DNA from: CAZYBU01 sp964645775
Lineage (GTDB): Bacteria; Spirochaetota; UBA4802; UBA5550
Assembly: GCA_964645775.1 (NCBI GenBank)
Contig: CAZYBU010000011.1
Span: 1 to 64,000, forward strand
Length of the DNA stretch: 64,000 nt
Reading direction: 5' to 3'
Shown piece by piece: positions 24,506-34,192 of this stretch. The notes below the pieces were generated by a model. It did no database searches. It was not told the origin of the DNA and was given only the letters and a program-made list of their open reading frames with translations. The stretch's first letter is position 1. Each line of letters opens with the position of its first letter. Both the position numbers and the translations under genes were made by a program.

Positions 24506-27500
24506 TTACACCCTGATCGTCTCAATCGAAGTGTCAACCTGTTCTGATTTCTTCTTATCCTGGCCGGCATCCATGAAGACGTACTGACGCGCCTGGTGCA
24601 TAAAGGCCTCAAGGCGTGTTCGTATATTCACGTCTTCCGCACCGTCGAACTTGAAGGTCGTTATGGCTGTGTTCGGATAGTCTGTCTTCAGGCTCTTCAG
24701 CATGGCGGCGATAGGTGTGCCAAGGAGGCAGGTGAAGGGGATAAGGTTTATTATCCCGTTTATGCCCTGGCTTTCCACCAGCCAGCGCGCTTTGCCCATG
24801 CTTATGACGATTTCGTTCTCAATTATCTCATCCACGTAAGGTTCCGCCAGGTCCTCAAGTTCCTGGACGCCCGGCTCGGGATAAATCTGGAAGTAATCCT
24901 CAAAGGGTTTGTAGATCCTGTGCTCCTCAAAATGCTGCCATGAGTCTGATATGAACATATTGGCCCATTCCCCAAGCCTCTTCTTACGGGATGATTCCAC
25001 CAGGACAACATGGTTGAAGTGGAGCATGTTCTCGGCTACGGAGGGGGCGACGACTTCTCCTCCCATCTCTTCAATCATCTCGATTATATTGTTGTTGCTG
25101 TAGGGATGCCATCTGAGGTAAAACTCGCCGATAATGCCTATCTTCGGTTTAACCCTGCTCCGGTCCACCTTTACTGTGTCGAATTCTCTGCGGGCCAGTT
25201 TCATCGTGTTGACGACACTGCCCCTCTTTCTGATTGTTTCTATCAGCATCTTCCGGGATCGATCATAGGCGGCCTGGGCCTCGCCCGGGTTAACCTCGTA
25301 GGGTTTCGTTTCCCGGAGGGCTTTGAACAGGCAGTCCGTTGCTACAATGGCGGTCCAGGACTCAAGAGGCATTCTCCGGTTAACCCGTCCCATATCGATC
25401 ATGGCCTTTTCGGCCGATGGAGCGTAAACTTCTACGTCCGGGTGACCCAGTTGTTTCAGAACAAGTCTCTGCATGGCTTCGTAATGGTTCAGGCGGCAAA
25501 CACCGTTACCGGCCGGCATGAAGAAGGCGGAATTGTCCGGGTCAAAATCAGGTCTCTGGGCCATCCTGACTACGTCCCCGGTCATGACTATATAGGGGAA
25601 ACATTCTTTATTATTGGTGTACTTCCGGGCCCAGAGAAGACTCTCATCGTCGGTGGGCGGCAATACCTCGGTAACCAGTCCGTTTGCTTCAAGGGCCGCG
25701 GCCAGGGAAAAGACATGGTCCGTGAGGTTGGGAAGATAAAGCTTCTTGCCTGAGCGGAGAAGGTTTTTGCCCACCACATCTGGCGGCTCCCCCTTGGGAA
25801 GGTCCTGTATATTGCTGTAGTGTCTTCTCCGGGAAGAGGTGAGGCTGTCCACGAAGGCCTCGGCCCGTGTCATGATACCGGCGTCAGCGCTGTGCTCGTC
25901 CACCTCAAGTATAAGGCTCGGTTTGTCGCCCATCATGTACCTGAAGTACTGAAGAATAAAGGAATCGGGGCCGCAGGCAAAGTTTGTTATGTACACTGGA
26001 AAGAGTCTGGGGTCGTCACGGATGAGCTTGGCGGCGCCCAGGAGGCGATGGCCGGCGTACCAGTACATGGTGGGAAGCTCATCCTGCACGTCCATCGTGT
26101 TAAGGAGCAGGAAGTCCATCGGAATGACTTTGACTCCCAGGCTGTTGATCTTGCCCGGTACATCGAGGTTAATGCCCCGGTCCGGTCCGTTGTAGGCCCG
26201 GCTTATAACGGCAATGGCGAACTCGTCATCTTTAATATCTGCAATGGCTTTCCGTCCCTCATCATACAACGCGTTCCGGAAATTGTCCAGGGACTCTTCC
26301 GCTACCCTGAGGGCGCGGGATATCTCTCTCTTGCTGACGTTGAGTTCTTTTCCGAGCCCCTTATGCAGTTCCCGCAGGGTAAAGGAGCGCCCCACGGATG
26401 GCTTGAAGATGGGGGAAAGGACCTTCACGCCCATGGACTCCAGGTCGAAGGCGGTCCGAACGATATCGGGAGCTGTCTGGATATAGGTACAGAGCAGGGT
26501 CTCCTTCACATTGGGATTGTAATTAATCATATCCATGAGGTAGGGGAGGAATACGTAGTCTACTTCCTGCTGAACCAGGTCAAGGATATGACCGTGGAGA
26601 ACCTTTATGGGGAAACAGGTCTCTTCAACAACTGTTTCCAGGCCCATGTTGATGTGTTTGTTGTTGGTGGGGGAGGAAAAAACCGGTTCATAGCCGAGTT
26701 CCGTGAAGAGGGCCTTCCAGTAGGGAAGGTCCTCATAGATCATCATGGAGTAGGGGATGCCGACTCTGCCACGCACCTTCTCTTCGGAGAGGGTGCGATT
26801 ATATGAATTGTGTAATATTTCATCCCGTATCTTGTAGTAATCAGGTACGTTTTGTATTTTGTCATCGTCCTTTTTGACGTCGTACTTGTCACAGCGGCTT
26901 CCGTAAAAGAAGAGGGAACCATCAGCCAGCTTGACCCGGTTTATGGTACAGTTATTGGCGCAGCTGTGACATTCAAAGGTATTGAGCTCGTAATCCTGCT
27001 CCGCCGCGTTCCAGCCCTTGAAGGTTGAGCCCTCTTCACGCGCGTTGTCCCTGGCCATTAGGGCCGCCCCGATGGCGCCCATGACCTCATGGTTGGCTGG
27101 TACTGTGACCGGTTTACCCAGGACCGTTTCGAAGGCCGCGGTGACCGCTTTATTAAAAGCGACCCCGCCCTGAAAGAAGATATTATCACCGATTCGTCTT
27201 CCTTCAACGACCTTGTTTATGTAATTATAGACAATGGAGTAGGCGAGTCCGGCAACGATATCTTCTTTGGGCGCTCCTTTCTGCTGGTGATGGACCAGGT
27301 CAGATTCCATGAAGACCGTGCAACGCTCCCCGCATTTACTCGGATCCTTCGCGCAGAGGGCAAAGTCGCTGAACTGTTGTTTAATGTCTACGTCAAGTCG
27401 CTCCGCCTGTTCCTCCAGGAAGGAACCTGTACCCGCGGCGCAGACCTTGTTCATTTCGAAATCGACGATGGCGCCGTCGTCCAGGCTTATATATTTGGAG

Positions 27501-28795
27501 TCCTGACCGCCTATCTCGAAGATAGTGTCGACGCCGGGATCGATTTCCCGGGCACCCCTGGCATGGGCAGTTATCTCGTCCTTGACCATGTCCGCCCCGA
27601 CAAAATCTCCTATCAGGTATCGGGCGGATCCCGTGGTGCAGGCTCCGGCCACGTCAACCAGCGCGTCCATGTCCTGGCCGATTTCGCGGAGACCGCGCTT
27701 GACCGCCTCAATGGGCTGGCTTCCGGTCCGAAGGTACTCCTTGGCCAGGAGGCTGCCCTCTTCATTTATTAGAACGATGTTTGTACTTATGGATCCGATG
27801 TCTATACCCAAAAATGCCCGGACCTTCCTGCCGTCAGCCGGCATCCTGATGGTCTCTTCCTTGGCGATAAGGTGTTCCTCCCGAAGCTTAAGAGGATCAA
27901 ATCCTTCTTCCACGTCGATGACCTTTTTCAGATAAGACCGTATACCTTCCAGGTTAGGGAGTTCCATCTCGCGGTCAAAGACATTGATGGCTGCACCGAG
28001 GGCGCCGATCAGGGAGTTGTGTTCCGGGATGACCAGTTCATCTTCCGAAAGATTCAGGACCTCACGGAAGGCCCGCACCATACCCTTGTTTCGCGCGACC
28101 CCTCCTATGAAAGCGACGTTCTTTTCTATCGGCATGTTCTTGCCGATGGTGGCCTTGAAGTTGCGGGCCATGGCGAAGCAGAGGCCGGCCACAATATCGT
28201 GAAGGGGAGTTCCTTTCTGCTGCAGGTGTATCATGTCGCTCTTGGCGAAAACAGAGCATCGGCCTGCGATACGGGGCGGCTTCTCGGATCTCATGGCCAT
28301 TTCCCCGAATTCTTCTTCGATATTAACTCCGAGGCGGGAGGCCTGCTGGTCAAGAAAGGCGCCTGTGCCGGCCGCGCAGAGTGTGTTCATGGTAAAGTTC
28401 TCGACTATGAATTCACCCGATTTACCATTGTTGCCCACCAGGATGAGCTTGGAATCCTGTCCGCCGATATTTATAATGGAACGGACATCATCGTATAGAT
28501 GGCTGACGGCCATAGTCTCGGCGATGACTTCGTTAATGAATTCTCCGCCGATGATTCCGGAAATTCTTTTTCCCCCGGAACCGGTCAGTCCAATGCCGCT
28601 GACCTGTTCGATGGGAAAACGGGTAAACATATCCTCCAGCAGGTCGAGAAGCACCTGGCCGGGATGGCCTCTGTGGCGGAGATAATGGCTCTCAAGGATT
28701 TCACGCTTTTCGTTGAGAAAAACGATCTTGGCGGTAACCGAACCGAGGTCTATGCCAATGACTATCTTTTTAGGCTGTGATTGACGAATATTCAT
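24506..28795 (-). CDS. Giant 2-hydroxyacyl-CoA dehydratase activase-like protein (two BadF/HgdC domains plus HgdB-like part)
   Basis: A 1429-residue protein. Two ASKHA ATPase domains lie in tandem (about 1-290 and 325-590). Each starts with GIDLGS or GIDIGS and carries both cysteines of the activator cluster: NTLCAAGTG with AGRCSVF, then NKVCAAGTG with GERCTVF. One chain can therefore mimic the HgdC homodimer with its bridging 4Fe-4S cluster. The remaining ~800 residues contain Cys-rich ECHSCANNC near 610 and DUF2229/HgdB-like sequence. It is presumably an ATP-driven low-potential electron donor; no dehydratase subunits are adjacent, so its target is unknown. Confidence 0.9.
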   Translation of the reverse strand: MNIRQSQPKKIVIGIDLGSVTAKIVFLNEKREILESHYLRHRGHPGQVLLDLLEDMFTRFPIEQVSGIGLTGSGGKRISGIIGGEFINEVIAETMAVSHLYDDVRSIINIGGQDSKLILVGNNGKSGEFIVENFTMNTLCAAGTGAFLDQQASRLGVNIEEEFGEMAMRSEKPPRIAGRCSVFAKSDMIHLQQKGTPLHDIVAGLCFAMARNFKATIGKNMPIEKNVAFIGGVARNKGMVRAFREVLNLSEDELVIPEHNSLIGALGAAINVFDREMELPNLEGIRSYLKKVIDVEEGFDPLKLREEHLIAKEETIRMPADGRKVRAFLGIDIGSISTNIVLINEEGSLLAKEYLRTGSQPIEAVKRGLREIGQDMDALVDVAGACTTGSARYLIGDFVGADMVKDEITAHARGAREIDPGVDTIFEIGGQDSKYISLDDGAIVDFEMNKVCAAGTGSFLEEQAERLDVDIKQQFSDFALCAKDPSKCGERCTVFMESDLVHHQQKGAPKEDIVAGLAYSIVYNYINKVVEGRRIGDNIFFQGGVAFNKAVTAAFETVLGKPVTVPANHEVMGAIGAALMARDNAREEGSTFKGWNAAEQDYELNTFECHSCANNCTINRVKLADGSLFFYGSRCDKYDVKKDDDKIQNVPDYYKIRDEILHNSYNRTLSEEKVRGRVGIPYSMMIYEDLPYWKALFTELGYEPVFSSPTNNKHINMGLETVVEETCFPIKVLHGHILDLVQQEVDYVFLPYLMDMINYNPNVKETLLCTYIQTAPDIVRTAFDLESMGVKVLSPIFKPSVGRSFTLRELHKGLGKELNVSKREISRALRVAEESLDNFRNALYDEGRKAIADIKDDEFAIAVISRAYNGPDRGINLDVPGKINSLGVKVIPMDFLLLNTMDVQDELPTMYWYAGHRLLGAAKLIRDDPRLFPVYITNFACGPDSFILQYFRYMMGDKPSLILEVDEHSADAGIMTRAEAFVDSLTSSRRRHYSNIQDLPKGEPPDVVGKNLLRSGKKLYLPNLTDHVFSLAAALEANGLVTEVLPPTDDESLLWARKYTNNKECFPYIVMTGDVVRMAQRPDFDPDNSAFFMPAGNGVCRLNHYEAMQRLVLKQLGHPDVEVYAPSAEKAMIDMGRVNRRMPLESWTAIVATDCLFKALRETKPYEVNPGEAQAAYDRSRKMLIETIRKRGSVVNTMKLARREFDTVKVDRSRVKPKIGIIGEFYLRWHPYSNNNIIEMIEEMGGEVVAPSVAENMLHFNHVVLVESSRKKRLGEWANMFISDSWQHFEEHRIYKPFEDYFQIYPEPGVQELEDLAEPYVDEIIENEIVISMGKARWLVESQGINGIINLIPFTCLLGTPIAAMLKSLKTDYPNTAITTFKFDGAEDVNIRTRLEAFMHQARQYVFMDAGQDKKKSEQVDTSIETIRV

Positions 28796-29025
28796 AAACC
28801 CTCAACTCCTGGGATTGTCAGCAAATTTTTTTTCTTTTACCATTCAGGCGTGACAGAACAGTTATTTTTCCACAATATGGCATATAAAGAGGTATCATGA
28901 ACCATATCAGGCTGAAAGGACTATCTATGTACTCATTGTCAACAATATTATGAGACAGGGGGAAAAGACAACATTTTGCAAGTTTTTTTCCAAAAAATTA
29001 CGATGCACTATTAGTGAAGCCATCC

Positions 29026-30123
29026 ATGAAAGGAATTGAAGACATTCACTATATCCTCTATGACAGAGGCGAGAAGGAGAGCAGGATTGTCCGGGCTTTC
29101 AGAGAGTTGAGATCTGAGAAACTCACTTACCGGGATAATCCCGAACCCCTTCTGGATGAACTGAAAATGATGGGCGTGGACAGCCATTCTCTTATCCTTC
29201 TATCTTCTTTTCGCGGAAGATCCTGGCAGATGTGTCCCGGTTCTCCGGGAATGATATGCTGTAATTACCAGCTTATAAACACCTGTTTCGGGTGTCTCTA
29301 CGATTGTACCTATTGTTTCCTCCAGCTCTACCTCGAATCTTACGGTATTATGCAGTTCACCGGAGTGGACGAAGGGATAGAGATGCTTCCGGAACGGGTG
29401 CCGGTAAGAGAGGGATGGGTGAGCAGATTAGGGACCGGAGAATTTACCGATTCTCTGATGATGGACCGAGTCACCGGTATAGCCCGCCGGGTAACGGAAA
29501 CCATGAGGGAGAGGCGTGATGTTTTCCTGGAGTTCAAAACCAAGTCAAATAACATTGACCACCTGCTGGATATGGACCCGGCCGAAATCGTTGTCATGGC
29601 CTGGAGCCTGAACACGCCCTTTGCGATAGAGCAATACGAGAAGGATACCGCCTCCCTGGAAGAAAGGCTATCGGCTGCAGGCAGAGCGGCGGGCGCCGGT
29701 TTTCTCCTGGCCTTTCACTTCGATCCCATGATAATCTATCCCGATCACCTGGAAGAATATCTCAAGGTGGTGGACAGGATGATGAATTCTGTGCCTCCTG
29801 AGCGTGTAGCCTGGGTCTCCCTCGGCTGTTTCCGCTATGTTCCCGGTTTTCCCGACGCCATGAGGGTCCGTTTCCCTGATGAAAAGATGACCTTCCCGGA
29901 GATGGTGCCGGGCCTGGACGGTAAATACAGGTACCTGAAACCGAAAAGAGTGGAACTCTACGAGAAAATGATGGATCGAATAAGACAATATGATTCCCGG
30001 ATTTTTGTCTATCTTTGCATGGAATCTGATGACATCTGGTATCGCCTAACGGGACGGGATTACGCGAATTCCAGGGAACTGGAAAAAGAATTGAGCGACA
30101 ATCTGATTTTTCGCTTTCGTTAA
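29026..30123 (+). CDS. Spore-photoproduct-lyase-like radical SAM protein
   Basis: About 365 residues. The core motif CFGCLYDCTYCFLQLYLE contains the radical-SAM CxxxCxxC (shared Cys spacing) and is preceded by MCPGSPGMICCNYQLIN, a layout typical of the SPL family in non-sporulating anaerobes. Known members repair UV thymine dimers, but for relatives outside spore formers the reaction is open. The frame extends to a GTG at 29014; neither start has a clear ribosome site. It is divergent from the activase gene. Confidence 0.78.
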   Translation: MKGIEDIHYILYDRGEKESRIVRAFRELRSEKLTYRDNPEPLLDELKMMGVDSHSLILLSSFRGRSWQMCPGSPGMICCNYQLINTCFGCLYDCTYCFLQLYLESYGIMQFTGVDEGIEMLPERVPVREGWVSRLGTGEFTDSLMMDRVTGIARRVTETMRERRDVFLEFKTKSNNIDHLLDMDPAEIVVMAWSLNTPFAIEQYEKDTASLEERLSAAGRAAGAGFLLAFHFDPMIIYPDHLEEYLKVVDRMMNSVPPERVAWVSLGCFRYVPGFPDAMRVRFPDEKMTFPEMVPGLDGKYRYLKPKRVELYEKMMDRIRQYDSRIFVYLCMESDDIWYRLTGRDYANSRELEKELSDNLIFRFR

Positions 30124-30196
30124 ATATGTACTTGACCGTTCAGGGGATCATTCGTTTGCATACAGTAGTTTTTCGTATTAATAAGGAGAAGAAAGA

Positions 30197-31318
30197 GTGA
30201 CCGACTATCAGGAATGCCGCAGGGAACTCCATTTCATCTTTGATAACGTTAAGGAATTCTACTCCTCCATCGGTATAGAGAAACGGAGAGAGCGGCTGGA
30301 GAACCTCCAGAAAAAGACCGGCGAGCCCGATTTCTGGGAAGACAGCCAGAGGATGGCGGAAGTCAACCAGGAAATCAGCCATCTCTCCCGGAGAGTCGAG
30401 CCCTGGGAGCAACTGGTACAGGAGTTGTCTGATTCCCTGGATCTTCTCGATATGGCCCTGGATGAAAAAGACACATCGGTTCTGGATGACATTTGTTCCA
30501 GGAGAGATGAGTTCCAGAACCGGTTCGAGGAGATGGAGTCTCTGGAACTCCTTTCGGGAAAGGGGGACTCCAGCAACGCTTTTATTACGGTCCACCCGGG
30601 GGCGGGTGGAACAGAATCCCAGGACTGGGCACTGATGCTTCTTCGTATGTACAGCCGCTGGGCCGAGAAAAAAGGGATGAAGCTTGAGACCATCGACTAT
30701 ACGCCGGGTGAAGAGGCAGGCATAAAAAGCGCCACGGTCCTTCTCAGGGGAGAATACGCCTTCGGTTACCTGAAGGGAGAGAACGGAGTTCACCGGCTGG
30801 TGCGCATATCTCCCTTTGACGCCAATAAGAGAAGGCACACATCCTTCGCCTCAGTGGAGGTGATTCCAGAGATATCTGAGTCTATCGAGGTTGATGTTAA
30901 AGAGAGTGACCTGAAGATAGACACCTATCGCGCTTCCGGGGCCGGCGGGCAGCACGTCAACACCACGGACTCGGCGGTTCGCATAACGCACATCCCCACC
31001 GGCATCATTGTTCAGTGTCAGAATGAACGTTCCCAGCACAAGAACCGGGCTCAGGCCCTGAAGGTACTTAAGTCGAGGATATTCGAGAAGAAACGCCAGG
31101 AACAGGAGGCGAAGAAGCTCGAAAATATGGGAGAAAAGAAAGATATCTCCTGGGGGAACCAGATTCGTTCCTATGTTTTCCAGCCCTACACCCTGGTTAA
31201 GGACCACCGTACCGGGGAAGAGACCGGCAGTGTGGAATATGTCTTTGACGGTGATATCGACCGCTTTATATACGCCTGGCTCAGGGAGACCAAACGGGAC
31301 ACCGAGAACAGCGCCTGA
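30197..31318 (+). CDS. prfB: Peptide chain release factor 2
   Basis: A 373-residue RF2. The stop-codon tripeptide is SPF (RISPFDANKRRHTS), which specifies UGA/UAA reading, and GGQ is in ASGAGGQHVN. The frame is continuous from a GTG with AAGGAG upstream, so the programmed +1 frameshift that autoregulates most bacterial prfB genes is not needed here. The N-terminal helical domain aligns through the usual frameshift point. Confidence 0.94.
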   Translation: MTDYQECRRELHFIFDNVKEFYSSIGIEKRRERLENLQKKTGEPDFWEDSQRMAEVNQEISHLSRRVEPWEQLVQELSDSLDLLDMALDEKDTSVLDDICSRRDEFQNRFEEMESLELLSGKGDSSNAFITVHPGAGGTESQDWALMLLRMYSRWAEKKGMKLETIDYTPGEEAGIKSATVLLRGEYAFGYLKGENGVHRLVRISPFDANKRRHTSFASVEVIPEISESIEVDVKESDLKIDTYRASGAGGQHVNTTDSAVRITHIPTGIIVQCQNERSQHKNRAQALKVLKSRIFEKKRQEQEAKKLENMGEKKDISWGNQIRSYVFQPYTLVKDHRTGEETGSVEYVFDGDIDRFIYAWLRETKRDTENSA

Positions 31319-31351
31319 TCGGAATTGCAGGTTATGTAGTAAGAAATGTAC

Positions 31352-31379
31352 TTGCTAATACCCTGCTCTTGTATATAAG
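31352..31379 (+). promoter_or_regulatory. Probable sigma-70 promoter
   Basis: TTGCTA (31352-31357), 16 bp, TATAAG (31374-31379), 40 nt before the start of the first of two unknown genes. Confidence 0.5.
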
Positions 31380-31419
31380 AGTCTCATGCCCTTGCATTTA
31401 ATTCTTCAGGCAGGTAACG

Positions 31420-32274
31420 ATGAAGGTAACGGTTGACCAGCTTGATCATCTTTATGCCCAGTATGGTGAAGAAGTTCAGCTGAGGTACCTCAACGATCAG
31501 AAGATACTTGCTACAAAGATGCTGGCCGATACCCTCATCCTTCCCAATCACATTCCCCTTCTGAGGCAGGCACGTTTGCGGACCATTGATGTGGTCTACG
31601 AGCCGGTATCTTATCAGTACCTTCAAAGAGAATTCCCGGCCTGCTTCAGACCCCCTTACAAAACCCTGGGGTACATGGATTTCGACCGTCATCTGGAAAT
31701 ACTTGAACGGGCCAGCCTCGCTTCTCACAGGGAACGGTATGTCACGGTTGTCGGTGACATATATGCTCCCGATCCGCTGACCGGGCGAAGATCAATTGTT
31801 CTGCAGCATAACGACAAGGTTACATACCGGAACTGGAATACCCTGAAAAGGAACCTGGACAGGAATATTCGAATCCCCTACAGAAATTCCGAGGTTGCGA
31901 TTATTATCCTGGTGAATCTGACCATGGACTCCGAGACGGAATACGTGGAAAGATTCAGAAAAAACACGGACCTTATTACCATTATGGTTTCAAACAGGAC
32001 GGAGTATGCCAGAGAGATTGCCCCCGATTTCATACCCACGGAAGATATCTTCTCCGTTACCGATCCATCTAATCTCCTGGATACTTATGTGGAATCCAAC
32101 GCCCGCCTGATTATCATTGGGGAGAACATTAACGATTCCTATAAACAGGCTCTGATAAAGGTCAAAAGGTTTGACAAATTCGTAAGAATGATGGTTGTTC
32201 CCTCTATAGACCATAGTAACCTGGATCATTTTTTTAAGCAGATGGCGCTCGTATATAACTCTGACCGGTGGTGA
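31420..32274 (+). CDS. Hypothetical protein, first of a coupled pair
   Basis: A 284-residue soluble protein that I do not recognise. It starts MKVTVDQLDHLYAQYGEEVQLRY and alternates predicted strands and helices, for example VAIIILVNLTMDS and LIIIGENINDS, which could be Rossmann-like. No catalytic motif, signal peptide or membrane segment is visible. The next gene follows after one base, so the two products probably work together. It has its own promoter. Confidence 0.7.
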   Translation: MKVTVDQLDHLYAQYGEEVQLRYLNDQKILATKMLADTLILPNHIPLLRQARLRTIDVVYEPVSYQYLQREFPACFRPPYKTLGYMDFDRHLEILERASLASHRERYVTVVGDIYAPDPLTGRRSIVLQHNDKVTYRNWNTLKRNLDRNIRIPYRNSEVAIIILVNLTMDSETEYVERFRKNTDLITIMVSNRTEYAREIAPDFIPTEDIFSVTDPSNLLDTYVESNARLIIIGENINDSYKQALIKVKRFDKFVRMMVVPSIDHSNLDHFFKQMALVYNSDRW

Positions 32275-32275
32275 T

Positions 32276-33202
32276 ATGGCACAGAATTCAGAAGGTTCTT
32301 TCAAGCAGAGATTATTCAGATACTTCCAGCCTGTGGGCCGGGTGGAGGGTTTTAACCCTGATTTTACCTCCTTCGACCTTGGGAGCAGCCTGAACTCCAT
32401 GCCCGGTTCAAGGGAGTTCTATTACCTGAACAGGTTCAGCAGTGACGATCTAAAGGCTATCATGTCCGAGGTCGGTCTGGTGCGGCACCTGGAGAAGAAG
32501 GGATTCGGTGAGCTCCACATCCAGATCGATATCGACGAGGCCATGGTTCATTACCTTAAGCTCTACAACGGGGAGATAAAACCTGGCAATCTTCTTTTGG
32601 ATCTAAGGCTTACAGAGACCAAGTTCCGTCCCGCGGAGGAGTTTTTCAGTGAACGGATAGGCGCCCTGACCTTCGACATGATCGTCATCGAATGGCTATC
32701 GGCTCAGAACCCGAAGGGTGAGTTCTCCGATGATAAGCCCCAGCTTCCGGGACAGAAAAAACCGGGGCTGGGTATCCTGAATTACTGTTTCGAGATGATG
32801 TATGTCGTGGCCCGGGAGATAACGAGGGACGGTTTCATGGACGTGCCGGACCATATGCACGGCGCTGTCATGTATTCCCGGAAGTTCAAATTCTTCAACC
32901 CCGCCCACGAGGCGGTCCTACGGGCCATCATACGCGACCTGAGCGACTTCCACCTGGTGGACATCTCCTGGGGGATGATAACCGATACGGTCATAGATAA
33001 GGACAAGGGAAAACCCCAGGTCTACGACCCCTCGGAGCAGATATTCTCTGTTTCCGACAGGATGCACAAATACTTCCAGTCCCGAAAATACCGAAACAGG
33101 TTCAACGAGGTCTATAAAAAGAAGCACTACTACCTGGATTACGACGAAATGGTCAAACGGAGGGATAAGATTCTCAAGAAAAAGAATATCGTTGAGCTTT
33201 AG
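32276..33202 (+). CDS. Hypothetical protein, second of a coupled pair
   Basis: A 308-residue soluble protein of unknown family with no signal peptide. Segments such as LHIQIDIDEAMVHYLKLYNG, FDMIVIEWLSAQNPKG and PDHMHGAVMYSRKFKFFNPA look conserved in style (aromatic and His-rich), and the C-terminus is basic. It starts one base after the preceding gene and converges with the FlgN-like gene, overlapping its end by 4 nt. Confidence 0.7.
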   Translation: MAQNSEGSFKQRLFRYFQPVGRVEGFNPDFTSFDLGSSLNSMPGSREFYYLNRFSSDDLKAIMSEVGLVRHLEKKGFGELHIQIDIDEAMVHYLKLYNGEIKPGNLLLDLRLTETKFRPAEEFFSERIGALTFDMIVIEWLSAQNPKGEFSDDKPQLPGQKKPGLGILNYCFEMMYVVAREITRDGFMDVPDHMHGAVMYSRKFKFFNPAHEAVLRAIIRDLSDFHLVDISWGMITDTVIDKDKGKPQVYDPSEQIFSVSDRMHKYFQSRKYRNRFNEVYKKKHYYLDYDEMVKRRDKILKKKNIVEL

Positions 33203-33645
33203 TGTATCCTGCCCATAATCTTTCTCATGCGTACCAGCTCCTCAATATCCTGTTCCACCACGTTCTCTATCTGTTCCAGGATTTCGGAACAGCGGGTCAT
33301 CTGTGCCAGGTTCTCTTTTAACAGGCCTGATCTCTCTAATACGAGGGCCCGCTTTTCACGGGTGACATCGCATTCCGGGATCATAGATTCCCATTCGGCG
33401 GTATCAACTCCCATCCTTCGGGCCACCTCTGCCGCGATACGCGAGGATTCCATATCCAGCTCATCATAGTTATTCCGCAGGTCTGTTACCCTGGTCATGA
33501 TTTCCTCGAGACGTTCGGTGAAGCCGCTTTGCAGGTCTGACAGACAGAGACGGCCCTCTTTACAGAGGGCCTGGAGGATGTCCCTTTGCCGGGCTATGAG
33601 GTCGTTTCGTTCTTTTAAAAGGGATAGGATATCATCCCTCAACAC
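33199..33645 (-). CDS. FlgN/FliT-like flagellar chaperone (putative)
   Basis: About 148 residues, almost wholly helical (DDILSLLKERNDLIARQRDILQAL and later ILEQIENVVEQDIEELVRMRKI). It is encoded directly after fliS with a small overlap, the position where a FlgN or FliT type export chaperone is often found. The sequence alone does not prove the family. A GTG at 33645, six nt after GGGA, is chosen; the longer frame to 33693 would overlap fliS by about 60 nt. Confidence 0.55.
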   Translation of the reverse strand: MLRDDILSLLKERNDLIARQRDILQALCKEGRLCLSDLQSGFTERLEEIMTRVTDLRNNYDELDMESSRIAAEVARRMGVDTAEWESMIPECDVTREKRALVLERSGLLKENLAQMTRCSEILEQIENVVEQDIEELVRMRKIMGRIH

Positions 33646-34066
33646 TGAAATTCCCTTTTTTTGATATGTCCCGTTTGTCTGTGGGAGTCTCACTTGCGGA
33701 AATCTGGTCCCAGGCGCTTCGGAGGTCCTTGAGCATGGTGACGACCCTTTTAAGGGCCTCGGCGTCCTTGTTCATGTTGGCCTCGAGAAGGCTTTTCTTG
33801 AAGTACATGTAGAGGTTGAAGAGGTTCTGGGCAATTTCTCCTCCATCATTCATGTTCAGGGAGAGAAGAAGTTCTGTTATGATATCCTGGGCTTTTATGA
33901 TGTTGGTGTTGACCACGTCATAGCTCTTAGGGTCCATATTTTCGATGGCAATATTAATGAACTTGATGGCTCCGTCATAAAGCATGACAATAAGTTTGCC
34001 CTGATTGGCGGTGTTTATCTGTGTTTCCTTGTACTGGTTGTAAGGATTATTTTTAGGCAAGGCCAT
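33632..34066 (-). CDS. fliS: Flagellin export chaperone FliS
   Basis: A 144-residue FliS. The N-terminal YNQYKETQINTANQGKLIVMLYDGAIKFI is a near-textbook match, followed by the helical bundle that caps the flagellin C-terminus and prevents early polymerisation in the cytoplasm. It shows that the organism is flagellated. It is followed by a FlgN-like gene. No flagellin gene is nearby. Confidence 0.93.
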   Translation of the reverse strand: MALPKNNPYNQYKETQINTANQGKLIVMLYDGAIKFINIAIENMDPKSYDVVNTNIIKAQDIITELLLSLNMNDGGEIAQNLFNLYMYFKKSLLEANMNKDAEALKRVVTMLKDLRSAWDQISASETPTDKRDISKKGNFSVEG

Positions 34067-34192
34067 CCCATCCCCTGTCTAGAATATGCAGCGCGGGACT
34101 CCTCCCATCGTTCACTGCTGTATATAATATCGTATCCTCAGGGAGCAATCTTGACATATCTTTATGGATTAATCGGTCCCCCCGGAACGGTT

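Noticed and set aside
25820..26806. Long plus-strand frame opposite the activase gene
   Set aside because: It is antisense to clearly coding sequence with strong motifs; long mirror frames are expected in G+C-rich genes.
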